From contig NZ_WHOB01000017.1 of the NCBI RefSeq assembly GCF_013141775.1, positions 1-64,000 on the forward strand: 64,000 nucleotides of DNA, read 5' to 3'. Shown here piece by piece: positions 1-11,092 of this stretch. The position numbers and the translations under genes were made by a program. This stretch comes from Paenibacillus phytohabitans. Its GTDB lineage: Bacteria > Bacillota > Bacilli > Paenibacillales > Paenibacillaceae. Positions within the stretch are counted from its first letter, which is position 1. Every line of letters starts with the position of its first letter. A model generated the notes under the pieces. It had not been told where the DNA came from, made no database searches, and was given only the letters and a program-made list of their open reading frames with translations.

Positions 1-760
1 AGTACCCCTCATTTACTCCTACTGCCCACTTTTGGCGGATTCAGGGGCACTAGTGCCCCTCATTTACTCATTTGACCCTCAGCCGGTGTAATCAAGGGCA
101 CTAATGCTCCTCATTTCCTCCTGCTGCCCACTTTCGGTGTATTCAGGGGCACTAATGCCCCTCCCTCTCTCCTGCCGCTCACTTTCGGCGAAATCAGAGG
201 GATTTATCCCTTTAATTTTCTCATGTCGCCCACTTTTGGCGGATTCAGAGGGATTTTTCCCTTTAATTTCCCCATGTCGCCCACTTTCGGCGGATTCAGA
301 GGGATTTTTCCCTTTAATTTCCACATGCCGCCTACTTTTGGCGGAACTAGAGGGATTTATCCCTTTAATTTTCTCATGCCGCTCACTTTCGGCGGAATCA
401 GAGGGATTTTTCCCTTTAATTTCCCCATACCGCCTACTTTTGGCGGAACTAGAGGGATTTTTCCCTTTAATTTCCCCATGCCGCCTACTTTTGGCGGAAT
501 CAGAGGGATTTTTCCCTTTAATTTCCTCGTCCAGCCTACTTTTGGCGGATTCAAAGGGATTTATCCCTTTAATTTCCTCATGCCGCCTACTTTTGGCGGA
601 TTCAGAGGGATTTTTCCCTTTAATTTCCCCATGCCGCCTACTTTTGGCGGAATCAGAGGGATTTTTCCCTTTAATTTCCCCATGCCGCCTACTTTTGGCG
701 GATTCAGGAGCACTTTTGCTCCCCATTGCCTCCTGCCGCCCACTTCAGGCGGATTCAGAG
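1..760. repeat. 51-bp tandem array with two hairpins per unit
   Basis: At least 15 units repeat at exactly 51-bp spacing; the shared ACTTT anchor falls at 28, 130, 181, 232, 283, 334, 385, 436, 487, 538, 589, 640, 691 and 742, with a degenerate copy at 79. The array may continue left of the window. Each unit has hairpin 1 (CCGCC, 7-nt loop, GGCGG) and hairpin 2. Hairpin 2 changes on both arms together: GGGGC/GCCCC near 44-61, AGGGA/TCCCT in the middle units, GGAGC/GCTCC near 706-722. Because 51 is divisible by 3, several frames stay open, but none has a convincing start or ribosome binding site. I call it non-coding structured repeat DNA of unknown function. Confidence 0.9.
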
Positions 761-857
761 AGACCCCTGACACAGGACACATTCGTCCTTCAGACGAATC
801 TGCTCCAATTCCAAAGAAACCTATCCTCTACAGACGGATACGGATACCATGATTCCC

Positions 858-905
858 CAGAAATAGAAACTCCCCGCCGCTTCAAACTTCAAAGCACGCG
901 GGGAG
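858..905 (-). terminator. Terminator of the glycosidase operon
   Basis: Arms CTCCCCGC (870-877) and GCGGGGAG (898-905) pair perfectly. On the minus strand the stem is followed by a T-rich run, just after the stop of the glycosidase gene at 949. A second small stem (ATTCGTC 781-787, GACGAAT 793-799) lies in the otherwise featureless 761-857. Confidence 0.6.
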
Positions 906-948
906 CATAAGTCTTCATTCGTGAGCCCAAGCCTGCGTTATCCGTCCG

Positions 949-3900
949 TCAGGGCAGACTGATGAGCAGGGCCTCACTTAATTTGTTATTCTCCTTGTTC
1001 ATCTCGGCATACCGCCAGATATCATTCACAAAGAAGCTGATGGTGAAGCTGCCAATGGTCGGCACTGTCCAGCGGGGCGTTCCCTGGGCGCTGCTGTTTG
1101 CTGTTAATGTGATCTCTTCACCCGGCTGGATCACGCTGGTGTTCGTGTCCGTCCAGGATACTACCCCGCCATTTACCGAAAAGGCGCCGCCGGTAATCTG
1201 TCCGAGTCCGGTTGATGTGTTCAGCGGTGTAGGGCGGACGCCGATGTTCTTCACTTTGGCCCAGAAAATCAGCGAATCCCCCAGCTGCGGAGTGCTGTGC
1301 GCCGAAGGGCTGCCGTCGCTGTTCACGATATTCCAGCCGATATCCGTCACCGTCAGATCCGGCCCCGGAGCCGGCAATACAGCTTCATAGCTCTCGAACT
1401 CCAGTCCGCTGATCATGACTTTCCCCTCGGTGTCTGCAATTTCAATCCGGTGCAGCCCGTACTCCAGGCCCGTCAGTTCGTAGACGATTTTATGATCCCC
1501 CTCAAGTCCGGCCTGCGGAATCACTATCGTCTCCATATATTCGCCGTCGATATAGACGTCAGCACTGCCCATATCGCTTTTGATATCCGATCTCCAGCGG
1601 ACGCCGGTGCCGTTAAAGCTAAACCCTGCCAAAGCATCCGGTCCATAGGTCACATGGGAGACTCCATTCGGCGCGGTCTCGAACCCGGTATAGTCGATGT
1701 AAGCATGATTATGCGCAACCGGGTACCACGCGGAGACCGGAACATACAGCCCCTCTTCCAGCCTGAAATAATCGATATTCGCCCCGTTGCCCGCCGAGGT
1801 GAAGCTGATTGTGTTATAGCCCGCCTGGAGCGTGATCCCATACTGCCGTGCGGTTATATTGGCAGTCCAGCTTCCTGTTGAGGGCAGCGTAACTGTGGAC
1901 TGTTTCACTCCGTTAACGAGGATATTTTTCTTCGATTCCTGATTGGAAGCGTATGCAATAGTTAAGGTGTAGCTGCCCCCGTTCGTGGAATAGAAGCCCT
2001 GAATGGCCAGACCCCCGCCATGTGTCTGCTCGACCACCTTCCCTCCCGAGGCGCTGCTGTTATTGCTGGTCTTCAGCGGCAGGGCAAACGAGGTGGCCTC
2101 CGCCTCGAATTTAGCCGGATCTCCCGTCACATGCGGCGTAACCGGCATTACCGGTGTGGTTGCGGATACGGCTGCAGTCAAAGGTGATACATTGCCGGAG
2201 TCATCCACAGCCTGCACCTTGTAGCTGTAGGTAGTCTGGGGCGCTACGGTATAGTCACTCCAGAAGGTAAGGCGTCCAGGAACATTAATTACCGGAGCCG
2301 TCCCGTTGTCACGGTACACGTTGTAGCTGACGACCGCATCATTATCTGTGGAGGCATTCCAGGTCAGCCTGATGTGCTCATGGCTTACGGCCAGTGCTGC
2401 CGGACTGGCCGGAGCGGATGGCAGCATACTCTCCTGCTCATCCAGAATATACTGGACGGTCTCCCCGGCACCCAGCGAAACCGTAAGGGTAATATACGGT
2501 GTTGCTGTCAGCTGAACCCGGGAGTAGGCCGCAGCATAGGTATCTCCTGCACCGAAGCGTTCCCCGGTATACGTTCCGCTGGACGGCATCGCAACCCGTA
2601 CCTGCATCGTTACCGGCGATTTCTCAAAGTTGACGAAGTTCAGCAGAATTTTATCGGACGAAGCGCCTATGGCCGTAACCCCCAGCGCCGAGGTATCCAC
2701 TGCGCGGAAATATGCCTTTTGCCCGGTTAATGCAGCCGCATTGAGAACTTCGTAGCTGAGCGGGCTTCCATGGGTCGCATAAGCGGCGGCCAGTCTGCGG
2801 AACGTCTTCAGCCGGGTCTCCCCGGATTCGTTGATATTGGCCGGCACCGCAGCTGTATCCTCATAGCGGTGCGTATTCCAGTTAATCGCCGAATCGAACA
2901 GCCCAAACTCCGTCCCGTCATTGAAGAAGGCGGCGTGCTGCATAATATGATCTACATAGCCGATATCCCCCCGCAGCTCCCGGTCAAAAGCTGAGGCAAA
3001 CCTATATGCATACGTGCCATATTTCGTATTGTCGGAATGATTGTCATTGCTGCCGGTCTCACTCATCGCCATTTCTTTGCCGAAGCCTTCATCCGCTTCG
3101 CTATAGACACGCAAATTCTCATACAGGCTTCCGCCCGGCAATGGCTGAACCCCGGTACCGCCATAGCTGTGGCCGTTGGTCACATCCGACAGCGCTTCAA
3201 TCGCCTCCCGCTGGCTGGCATCCCGCTCCCAGCCGTCAGGTGTTCCGTTATACGGCCAGTACGCCCAGCCAGGGGCAACAATCTTCAGGTACGGCTGGCT
3301 ATTGGTCTGCCTTTCCTCATCCATCAGCTCATGAAGCGCAAGCACCGCCTTCTGTGCCCAGCCGAATAATCCCGGCTCATTGCCCGTTTCCGCATACTGG
3401 TACAGATCACCGAATTTGCTGACGAACCCGGCATAGTAGCTCCGCAGCGCTGAGCTGATGGTTCCGGCGGCCAGCTCGGTATTGCTCTTCCAGTTGCCGC
3501 CGATGATATTGGCCATCGGCTCCAGATTAAGGTCGCGTAGCGTCTCCAGATAAGTCCGCCCCAGCGGGTCCCAGCCTGCGCTGGTATCGGACCAGAAGGA
3601 GGTGCGCATCCAGTTGCCGCTGTAAGCAATGCCCAGCCACTTGGTCATTGGCGCCAGATGGCGGATTGCATTCTCGTCATATCTGAAGGTGGATGCGGCA
3701 ATTGTGCTTCCCAGATGAATATACCGCCCGTGTATAGGCTCGGCGGCCTGCTCCTCCAGCGCATCCAGCCTGAAGTAATCCCACTCAAACCACAGATACC
3801 TGTCCCCGTCATAACCGGGAGACTGCGAATCTGCGTATAAACCCCGGTCAACGGTGAGCTTAAGCTCATTCTGTCCTATCTTCAGCTGTTCTTTGGGAAT

Positions 3901-4458
3901 GTAGAGCTTATAGGTCTGCTTCCATGTGCGCGTAAGCGGGGTCTCTCCATCATTCAGGCCGGTAATCTGAATAAGCCCGCTGAAGCTGCCGTTTGCGAAT
4001 ACGGCCAGCTGCGGAATAGCGGTGCTTGCATCTATAACTTTGAAGCTGAACTCCACGCCGTAGAGAGGGACTCCGGTTAAATTAAAGGTGAGATTCATGG
4101 TACCGTTGTGGTCTGCTTTCATGCCCTTGGAGAGGGTATTCCAGCTCATGGGATTTGCGGGGAGGGTGATATTTTCACTGTACACATCTTGAAATACCGT
4201 AAATTCTGCCGAGCTGTTATCCTGCTCCCCTACCTGCCAGAGCAGCGTAGACGGCTCATAGGTATCCTCTGTGACCGTCCTGCCATAGGAAGAATCAGCG
4301 GTAGTTAGCGGCAGCACCGCAGGTGACTTCATCATTTCTTGCACAGCAGTCAGTCCCGCTGGCGGTCCGGCGGACAGAATTCGCCCGCCAGGCGCCAGAA
4401 CGGACATCAGCACCAGAACAGTAATGAGCAACTTGCCTGTTATCTTCTGTTTTCGCAC
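949..4458 (-). CDS. Secreted multidomain glycoside hydrolase
   Basis: 1169 residues with a signal peptide (about 1-30), so the enzyme is exported. Residues about 60-235 look like a beta-sandwich carbohydrate-binding domain. Residues about 245-540 look like a TIM barrel with NEPG around Glu361 (candidate acid/base) and MSETGS around Glu467 (candidate nucleophile), the layout of clan GH-A retaining enzymes. Then follow a beta-sandwich (to about 675), a fibronectin type III domain (about 680-770), a CBM6/35-like domain (about 783-905), another galactose-binding-like domain and a C-terminal CARDB-like domain. No LPXTG or SLH anchor is seen. The start is GTG behind AGAGGG. It is last in an operon with a sugar importer, so it probably releases the imported saccharide. 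Family and substrate are not determined. Confidence 0.8.
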   Translation of the reverse strand: MRKQKITGKLLITVLVLMSVLAPGGRILSAGPPAGLTAVQEMMKSPAVLPLTTADSSYGRTVTEDTYEPSTLLWQVGEQDNSSAEFTVFQDVYSENITLPANPMSWNTLSKGMKADHNGTMNLTFNLTGVPLYGVEFSFKVIDASTAIPQLAVFANGSFSGLIQITGLNDGETPLTRTWKQTYKLYIPKEQLKIGQNELKLTVDRGLYADSQSPGYDGDRYLWFEWDYFRLDALEEQAAEPIHGRYIHLGSTIAASTFRYDENAIRHLAPMTKWLGIAYSGNWMRTSFWSDTSAGWDPLGRTYLETLRDLNLEPMANIIGGNWKSNTELAAGTISSALRSYYAGFVSKFGDLYQYAETGNEPGLFGWAQKAVLALHELMDEERQTNSQPYLKIVAPGWAYWPYNGTPDGWERDASQREAIEALSDVTNGHSYGGTGVQPLPGGSLYENLRVYSEADEGFGKEMAMSETGSNDNHSDNTKYGTYAYRFASAFDRELRGDIGYVDHIMQHAAFFNDGTEFGLFDSAINWNTHRYEDTAAVPANINESGETRLKTFRRLAAAYATHGSPLSYEVLNAAALTGQKAYFRAVDTSALGVTAIGASSDKILLNFVNFEKSPVTMQVRVAMPSSGTYTGERFGAGDTYAAAYSRVQLTATPYITLTVSLGAGETVQYILDEQESMLPSAPASPAALAVSHEHIRLTWNASTDNDAVVSYNVYRDNGTAPVINVPGRLTFWSDYTVAPQTTYSYKVQAVDDSGNVSPLTAAVSATTPVMPVTPHVTGDPAKFEAEATSFALPLKTSNNSSASGGKVVEQTHGGGLAIQGFYSTNGGSYTLTIAYASNQESKKNILVNGVKQSTVTLPSTGSWTANITARQYGITLQAGYNTISFTSAGNGANIDYFRLEEGLYVPVSAWYPVAHNHAYIDYTGFETAPNGVSHVTYGPDALAGFSFNGTGVRWRSDIKSDMGSADVYIDGEYMETIVIPQAGLEGDHKIVYELTGLEYGLHRIEIADTEGKVMISGLEFESYEAVLPAPGPDLTVTDIGWNIVNSDGSPSAHSTPQLGDSLIFWAKVKNIGVRPTPLNTSTGLGQITGGAFSVNGGVVSWTDTNTSVIQPGEEITLTANSSAQGTPRWTVPTIGSFTISFFVNDIWRYAEMNKENNKLSEALLISLP

Positions 4459-4523
4459 ATTAACACCCTCTTCTTGAGAATAAGATAAGGGCTCCCCAAA
4501 TGCTGGTTCAGCGAATGAGAATA

Positions 4524-4572
4524 CCCGGTATCCGGCAAGCGGCCGCTGGGACTGCCTGCTATGAATACCGGG
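4524..4572 (-). other. Intercistronic hairpin
   Basis: CCCGGTAT (4524-4531) pairs with ATACCGGG (4565-4572) in the 134-bp gap between the binding-protein gene and the glycosidase gene. There is no T-run. Such stems often protect the 3' end of an abundant binding-protein mRNA or attenuate read-through; that role is inferred. Confidence 0.5.
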
Positions 4573-4592
4573 CGTGCTATGGCCTCAGCTGC

Positions 4593-6146
4593 TTATTTGG
4601 CGGCCAGGAAAGCATCCAGTTGCGTTTGAATTTCTGTAATCACAGCATCCAGGCCTGCGGCCTTCAGCTTGCTGTTCATTTCCTTCAGGACCGGTTCAGG
4701 GTCCTTTTCCCCGGAGTACAGGGTGTTCTTATATTGCTTCGTAATATTGATCAGTGCGCCGATCTGCGACTGCACCTTGGTCGAATCGAAGACAAAGCCG
4801 ATGACCGGCGAAACGGCAGAGTTCTTGTTCCAGTCGGTGTACAGCTGTACGCGGTTCGGATCTTCGTCTTTGTTCAGGTAGTTCAGCAGCACGTTGCCGA
4901 TCATCCAGGAAGACACAGAGTTGTAGCCGCTGTCCGGGATGAACTCCACCGTGCTGTTCTCCAGCTTCTTGTAATGCTTGCCCTCAATGCCGAAGGTCAG
5001 CAGGTTGTAGAGCACCGGATCGGTATGGATCAGGTTCATGAACATCATGGCCCGTTCAGGGTTTTTGGAAGTTCTGGAGATGGCGAGCATGGATCCCTGC
5101 AGACTCTTGGTGCTGACGCCAACCGGCAGCAGCGTCTTGATAATCATCGGCTTCTCGGCGAGCCGGGTCCAGTCATTGGTGGAGGTCGGATTCATATTGC
5201 CGTAGACGAACCAGGCCTTGCCGCTTTTGACCGCATCCTTCAGCTCGGTCTTGTCTGTGGCACCGTTCTTGTTAATATAGCCCGCTTCATACCAGCTGCG
5301 GATCAGCTTCAGCCGTTCCACAATTTCCGGCGTATCATATTCGTTAAATACCTTCATCGTCTTGTAATCGAGCAGCGTCGGGATTTCATTGCTGCCGTCG
5401 AGGTCTTCACTTTCCGGATATGCGGTGAACCAGTTCAGACTGTCGGTATGGTTCATGAACAGCGGGGAAAGGGCGGGTTCTTTCTCCTTAATCGTCTTCA
5501 GCATCGGTTCAATATCCTCCAGCTTCTTGATGCTGTTCACATCGAAGCCGTATTTATCGACAATCGCTTTGTCAAAAGCAAACCCGACAGACTGGCCCAG
5601 CTCCTTCTCTGTGGGAATCGCATACAAATGTCCGTTAACAGTAGCCGCCTGCAAATAAGCAGAATTGATCTGTGCCTTCGTTTCCTTAGCGTATTCCTCA
5701 ATCAGCTCTTCCAGCGGCAGATATGCCCCCTTGGCGGCATTGGTCATGAAGTTCCAGGTATAGACCATATCGAATACTTCGCCGGACTGGATCATCAGGT
5801 TGACCTTATCAGCCGGTTTATCCCAGCTCAGCTGGTTAATCTTGATCGTGGCATTTATTTTATCCTTCAGATACGCATTGATCTCCTGCTCTACAGAAGC
5901 CACATCCTTATCCGGCCCGCCGGGCAGATAGAGCGACAGCTCCACCGGTTCCAGCGCATCCGGCGCTTCCGTCCCGGCAGCTTCAGTTGCAGCAGCTTCC
6001 TTAGTGGCTGCCGGAGCCGTGGTGCTCTCCTCTGCCTTCTCCGTAGGAGCAGCGGTATTGTTGTTATTTCCGGAGCATCCGGCTAGGGTAAACCCAACCA
6101 TAAGTACAAGCGACAGCAGTAGACCCGTGACTTTTTTACCTGCCAT
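4593..6146 (-). CDS. ABC sugar-binding lipoprotein, LplA/YtcQ-like
   Basis: 517 residues. The signal sequence ends in LAGC with Cys24 as lipidation site, followed by an Asn/Thr/Glu-rich linker. The rest is a family-1 extracellular solute-binding protein with the signature of the LplA/DUF3502 type (a C-terminal HTDPVLYNLLTFGIEGKHYK-like stretch). The start ATG is 9 nt behind GGGGAGG. It would capture an oligosaccharide outside the membrane and deliver it to the two permeases encoded just upstream. No ATPase is encoded in the operon, as is usual for this class, which shares an MsmX-type ATPase encoded elsewhere. Substrate unknown; a plant cell-wall or mucilage oligosaccharide is plausible from the adjacent glycosidase. 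Confidence 0.9.
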   Translation of the reverse strand: MAGKKVTGLLLSLVLMVGFTLAGCSGNNNNTAAPTEKAEESTTAPAATKEAAATEAAGTEAPDALEPVELSLYLPGGPDKDVASVEQEINAYLKDKINATIKINQLSWDKPADKVNLMIQSGEVFDMVYTWNFMTNAAKGAYLPLEELIEEYAKETKAQINSAYLQAATVNGHLYAIPTEKELGQSVGFAFDKAIVDKYGFDVNSIKKLEDIEPMLKTIKEKEPALSPLFMNHTDSLNWFTAYPESEDLDGSNEIPTLLDYKTMKVFNEYDTPEIVERLKLIRSWYEAGYINKNGATDKTELKDAVKSGKAWFVYGNMNPTSTNDWTRLAEKPMIIKTLLPVGVSTKSLQGSMLAISRTSKNPERAMMFMNLIHTDPVLYNLLTFGIEGKHYKKLENSTVEFIPDSGYNSVSSWMIGNVLLNYLNKDEDPNRVQLYTDWNKNSAVSPVIGFVFDSTKVQSQIGALINITKQYKNTLYSGEKDPEPVLKEMNSKLKAAGLDAVITEIQTQLDAFLAAK

Positions 6147-6200
6147 ACTTTGTTTCCTCCCCTTGATTGAACAATATATGCTAATCGGTTGATTCCGAGG

Positions 6201-7094
6201 TTAGCCTTTAATCGAGCCAAGCGTCAAGCCTTTGATGAAATACCGCTGGAAGAACGGGTAGGCCAGCACGATCGGACCAATGCCAATCAGCGCCATCGCC
6301 ATGCGGATCGTTTCCCCCGGTAATTTGGCCAGCTCGGTGGCCGAGCCCTGAATGAGCGCCCCGTTGCGGCTCAGGTAATCCGCCTGGGAGATCATTTTGT
6401 ACATCAGATATTGCAGGGAATAGAGGTCTGTATCGGTGATGAAGATCATGCTGTTGAACCAGTCGTTCCAGTAATGCAGCGTATTGAACAGCCCAATCGT
6501 GGCGAATACCGGCAGGGACAGCGGAAAAACAATCTGGAAAAACGTCCGCAGCTCCCCGGCCCCGTCGATTGTAGAGGCTTCGATCAGCGCAGGCGGCACA
6601 CTCATCTGGAAATACGTTTTCATGATCAGCACATTGAACGGTGACAGCAGCATCGGCACGATGAGCGCCCAGATGGAGTTCTTGAGGTCCAGCACTTGCG
6701 TATAGACCATATACCAGGGTACCAGCCCGCCGCCGAACAGCATGGTGAAGAAGATCAGGAAGGCGAAAAAGCCGCGGTATCTGAAATCGGTCCGTGAGAT
6801 CGGATAAGCATACAGTGAAGAGATGAACACACTGACCAGCGTTCCGGTGATGGTGACGAAGAAGGATACGCCGTACGCTTTTAACACAACGCTGTAATCC
6901 TTGAAGATATACGCATAGGCTTCCAGGCTGAGCTTCTCCGGGATAAATTGATAGCCGTTCAGCACGATGTAATCATAGTCGGTAATGGAAATCATGAAGA
7001 CGAGTACAATCGGCAGCAGGCAGGTAATGGACAGGATGATAAAAATAACATGGAGAATGATGTTGGTAAATCTGGATATTTCGTTATTAGCCAC
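6201..7094 (-). CDS. ABC sugar permease, YtcP/LplC-like
   Basis: 297 residues, six predicted membrane helices. The cytoplasmic EAA loop is at about residues 172-191 (EASTIDGAGELRTFFQIVFP), the docking site for the shared ATPase. The start is GTG with AAGGAG 9 nt upstream. It lies 16 bp after the other permease and 54 bp before the binding protein, so the three are one transcription unit. It would form the CUT1 translocation channel with the 7111-8097 product. Confidence 0.92.
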   Translation of the reverse strand: MANNEISRFTNIILHVIFIILSITCLLPIVLVFMISITDYDYIVLNGYQFIPEKLSLEAYAYIFKDYSVVLKAYGVSFFVTITGTLVSVFISSLYAYPISRTDFRYRGFFAFLIFFTMLFGGGLVPWYMVYTQVLDLKNSIWALIVPMLLSPFNVLIMKTYFQMSVPPALIEASTIDGAGELRTFFQIVFPLSLPVFATIGLFNTLHYWNDWFNSMIFITDTDLYSLQYLMYKMISQADYLSRNGALIQGSATELAKLPGETIRMAMALIGIGPIVLAYPFFQRYFIKGLTLGSIKG

Positions 7095-7110
7095 GGATTT
7101 CCACTCCTTT

Positions 7111-8097
7111 TTAGAATACCGCCTGATCCTTATCGACCTTGCGCACGATCCAGTTCGAGCCGAGGACCAGGAAGAAGCCGACCACCGATTGATACAATCC
7201 CGCTGCTGCGGACATGCCCAGGTTCCCCATATTGATCAGCGCGTTATAGACGTAGGTGTCGATGACCAGCGTTGTCGGGTACAGTGCTCCGGAATTCAGC
7301 GTGGTCTGGTAGAACAGCCCGAAGTCGGAGCGGAAGATCCCGCCGATGGCCAGAATCGTTGTGATGATAATGACCGGACGGATCAGCGGAATCGTGATAT
7401 GCAGGATCTGCTTCCACTTGCTGGCACCGTCGATCAGGGCGGCTTCATAGTATTCGTTGTCAATGCCGATGATGGCCGCCAGATAGATGACACAGCCATA
7501 GCCCACCCCTTTCCAGAGGTTGATCAGCGGAAGAATGAACGGCCAATATTTCGGCTCGGAATACCAGTTCAGCTCATCCAGCCCAAACAGGGCGAAGATC
7601 CCTTTATTAATGAAACCGTATTCAACATTCAGAAAGGCGAACACCAGATAACTCACCACAACCATCGACAGGAAGTACGGGAAGAACATGATGCTCTGAT
7701 AAAATTTGGCGGCCAGTTTATTCTTCAGCTCATTCAGGGCAATCGCGATGGACACGGCAATCACCAGGTTGAGAATAATAAACACAAAGTTGTAGAGCAC
7801 CGTATTGCGGGTAATGATCCAGGCATCCGAGGTTGCGAACAGGAATCTGAAGTTATCCAGCCCCACCCACGGACTGCCGAGAATGCCGTCGACATAGTTA
7901 ATATTCTTGAAGGCAATAATGATCCCGAACATCGGCAGATAATTATTGACCAGCAAAAAAAGCACACCCGGCAGCAGCATCAGCAGCAGAACTTTGTGCT
8001 TCAGCAGATGTCTCAGCATGGCTCCACGCTTCGTGCTCCTGTGTACCGGCAGGCTATCTCCTGCTTCGGCTACGCTTTTCTTCTCTTGAGTAATCAT
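7111..8097 (-). CDS. ABC sugar permease, LplB/YteP-like
   Basis: 328 residues with a charged N-terminal tail of about 35 residues and six predicted membrane helices. The EAA loop is at about residue 218 onward (EAALIDGASKWKQILHITIP). It is the first gene of the minus-strand importer-glycosidase operon. The start ATG follows AGGAGGCGGAAGG. It is the partner of the permease at 6201-7094. The family normally imports di- or oligosaccharides; the specific substrate cannot be read from the sequence. Confidence 0.92.
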   Translation of the reverse strand: MITQEKKSVAEAGDSLPVHRSTKRGAMLRHLLKHKVLLLMLLPGVLFLLVNNYLPMFGIIIAFKNINYVDGILGSPWVGLDNFRFLFATSDAWIITRNTVLYNFVFIILNLVIAVSIAIALNELKNKLAAKFYQSIMFFPYFLSMVVVSYLVFAFLNVEYGFINKGIFALFGLDELNWYSEPKYWPFILPLINLWKGVGYGCVIYLAAIIGIDNEYYEAALIDGASKWKQILHITIPLIRPVIIITTILAIGGIFRSDFGLFYQTTLNSGALYPTTLVIDTYVYNALINMGNLGMSAAAGLYQSVVGFFLVLGSNWIVRKVDKDQAVF

Positions 8098-8200
8098 TCC
8101 TTCCGCCTCCTGATTCCTTCAGCAGTCTCTCTCTTCCATGACTTAAGTGTAGCCGGAGAACGGCTGATGCTAAATAAGGCCATCTATAATAAAAGTTCAA

Positions 8201-8221
8201 AATCCTACGGAGTTTAGGATT
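8201..8221. promoter_or_regulatory. Palindrome upstream of importer operon
   Basis: AATCCTA (8201-8207) and TAGGATT (8215-8221) are perfect inverted arms around a 7-nt centre, about 105 bp upstream of the first permease gene. The 7-7-7 geometry matches the ATACCAA/TTGGTAT site at 12613-12633 near the two-component genes, although the sequences differ. Candidate operator; binding protein unknown. Confidence 0.4.
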
Positions 8222-8240
8222 GTGGATTTGTAGTCATACC

Positions 8241-8288
8241 AAAAAGGGCGCTCCACAATGATAACTGCGGAGCGCCCTTTTGTATTTT
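8241..8288 (-). terminator. Terminator of collagen-like gene
   Basis: AAAAGGGCGCTCC (8242-8254) pairs with GGAGCGCCCTTTT (8269-8281), a 13-bp stem with T-runs on both strands. It sits directly after the collagen-like gene stop (8324) and would also insulate the importer operon promoter. Confidence 0.85.
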
Positions 8289-8323
8289 AGAGGAAACCTG
8301 TAACTTCGTACAAATTCATTGTA

Positions 8324-10876
<2,553 letters not shown>

Positions 10877-11031
10877 CTACTCTGCTGAATCTATCTTTTC
10901 CCTTATAGAAGCTAGTACTGAAACTAGCAGTACAAAGATTGATTTATATAGTATTATTCCGGCACTCCCCATACGGTGTGGACGTTAACGCTCCAATCCG
11001 GTACACATCCAGCACAAAAGAATGAGCAGAC

Positions 11032-11075
11032 AAAAAGGGACTTTCCCGAAGCCGCTACGGCCCGGATATGTCCCT
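11032..11075 (-). terminator. Terminator after binding-protein-like gene
   Basis: On the minus strand GGGAC (11074-11070) pairs with GTCCC (11041-11037), followed by TTTTT. The inner part contains further CCGG/TCGG pairing. It lies 18 bp after the stop at 11093. Confidence 0.55.
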
Positions 11076-11092
11076 AATCCACACTGGCTATT

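Noticed and set aside
1..760. CRISPR array
   Set aside because: The whole 51-bp unit is repeated, with no unique spacers and no cas genes nearby.
79..910. Open reading frames of 65-268 codons on both strands through the 51-bp array
   Set aside because: The 51-bp period keeps frames open automatically; none has a ribosome binding site, and related modules at 31395-31745 have a frame-breaking 52-bp period.
4500..8217. Long plus-strand frames (for example 4500-6086 and 6985-8217)
   Set aside because: They are antisense shadows of the binding-protein and permease genes, with no domains and no ribosome binding sites.
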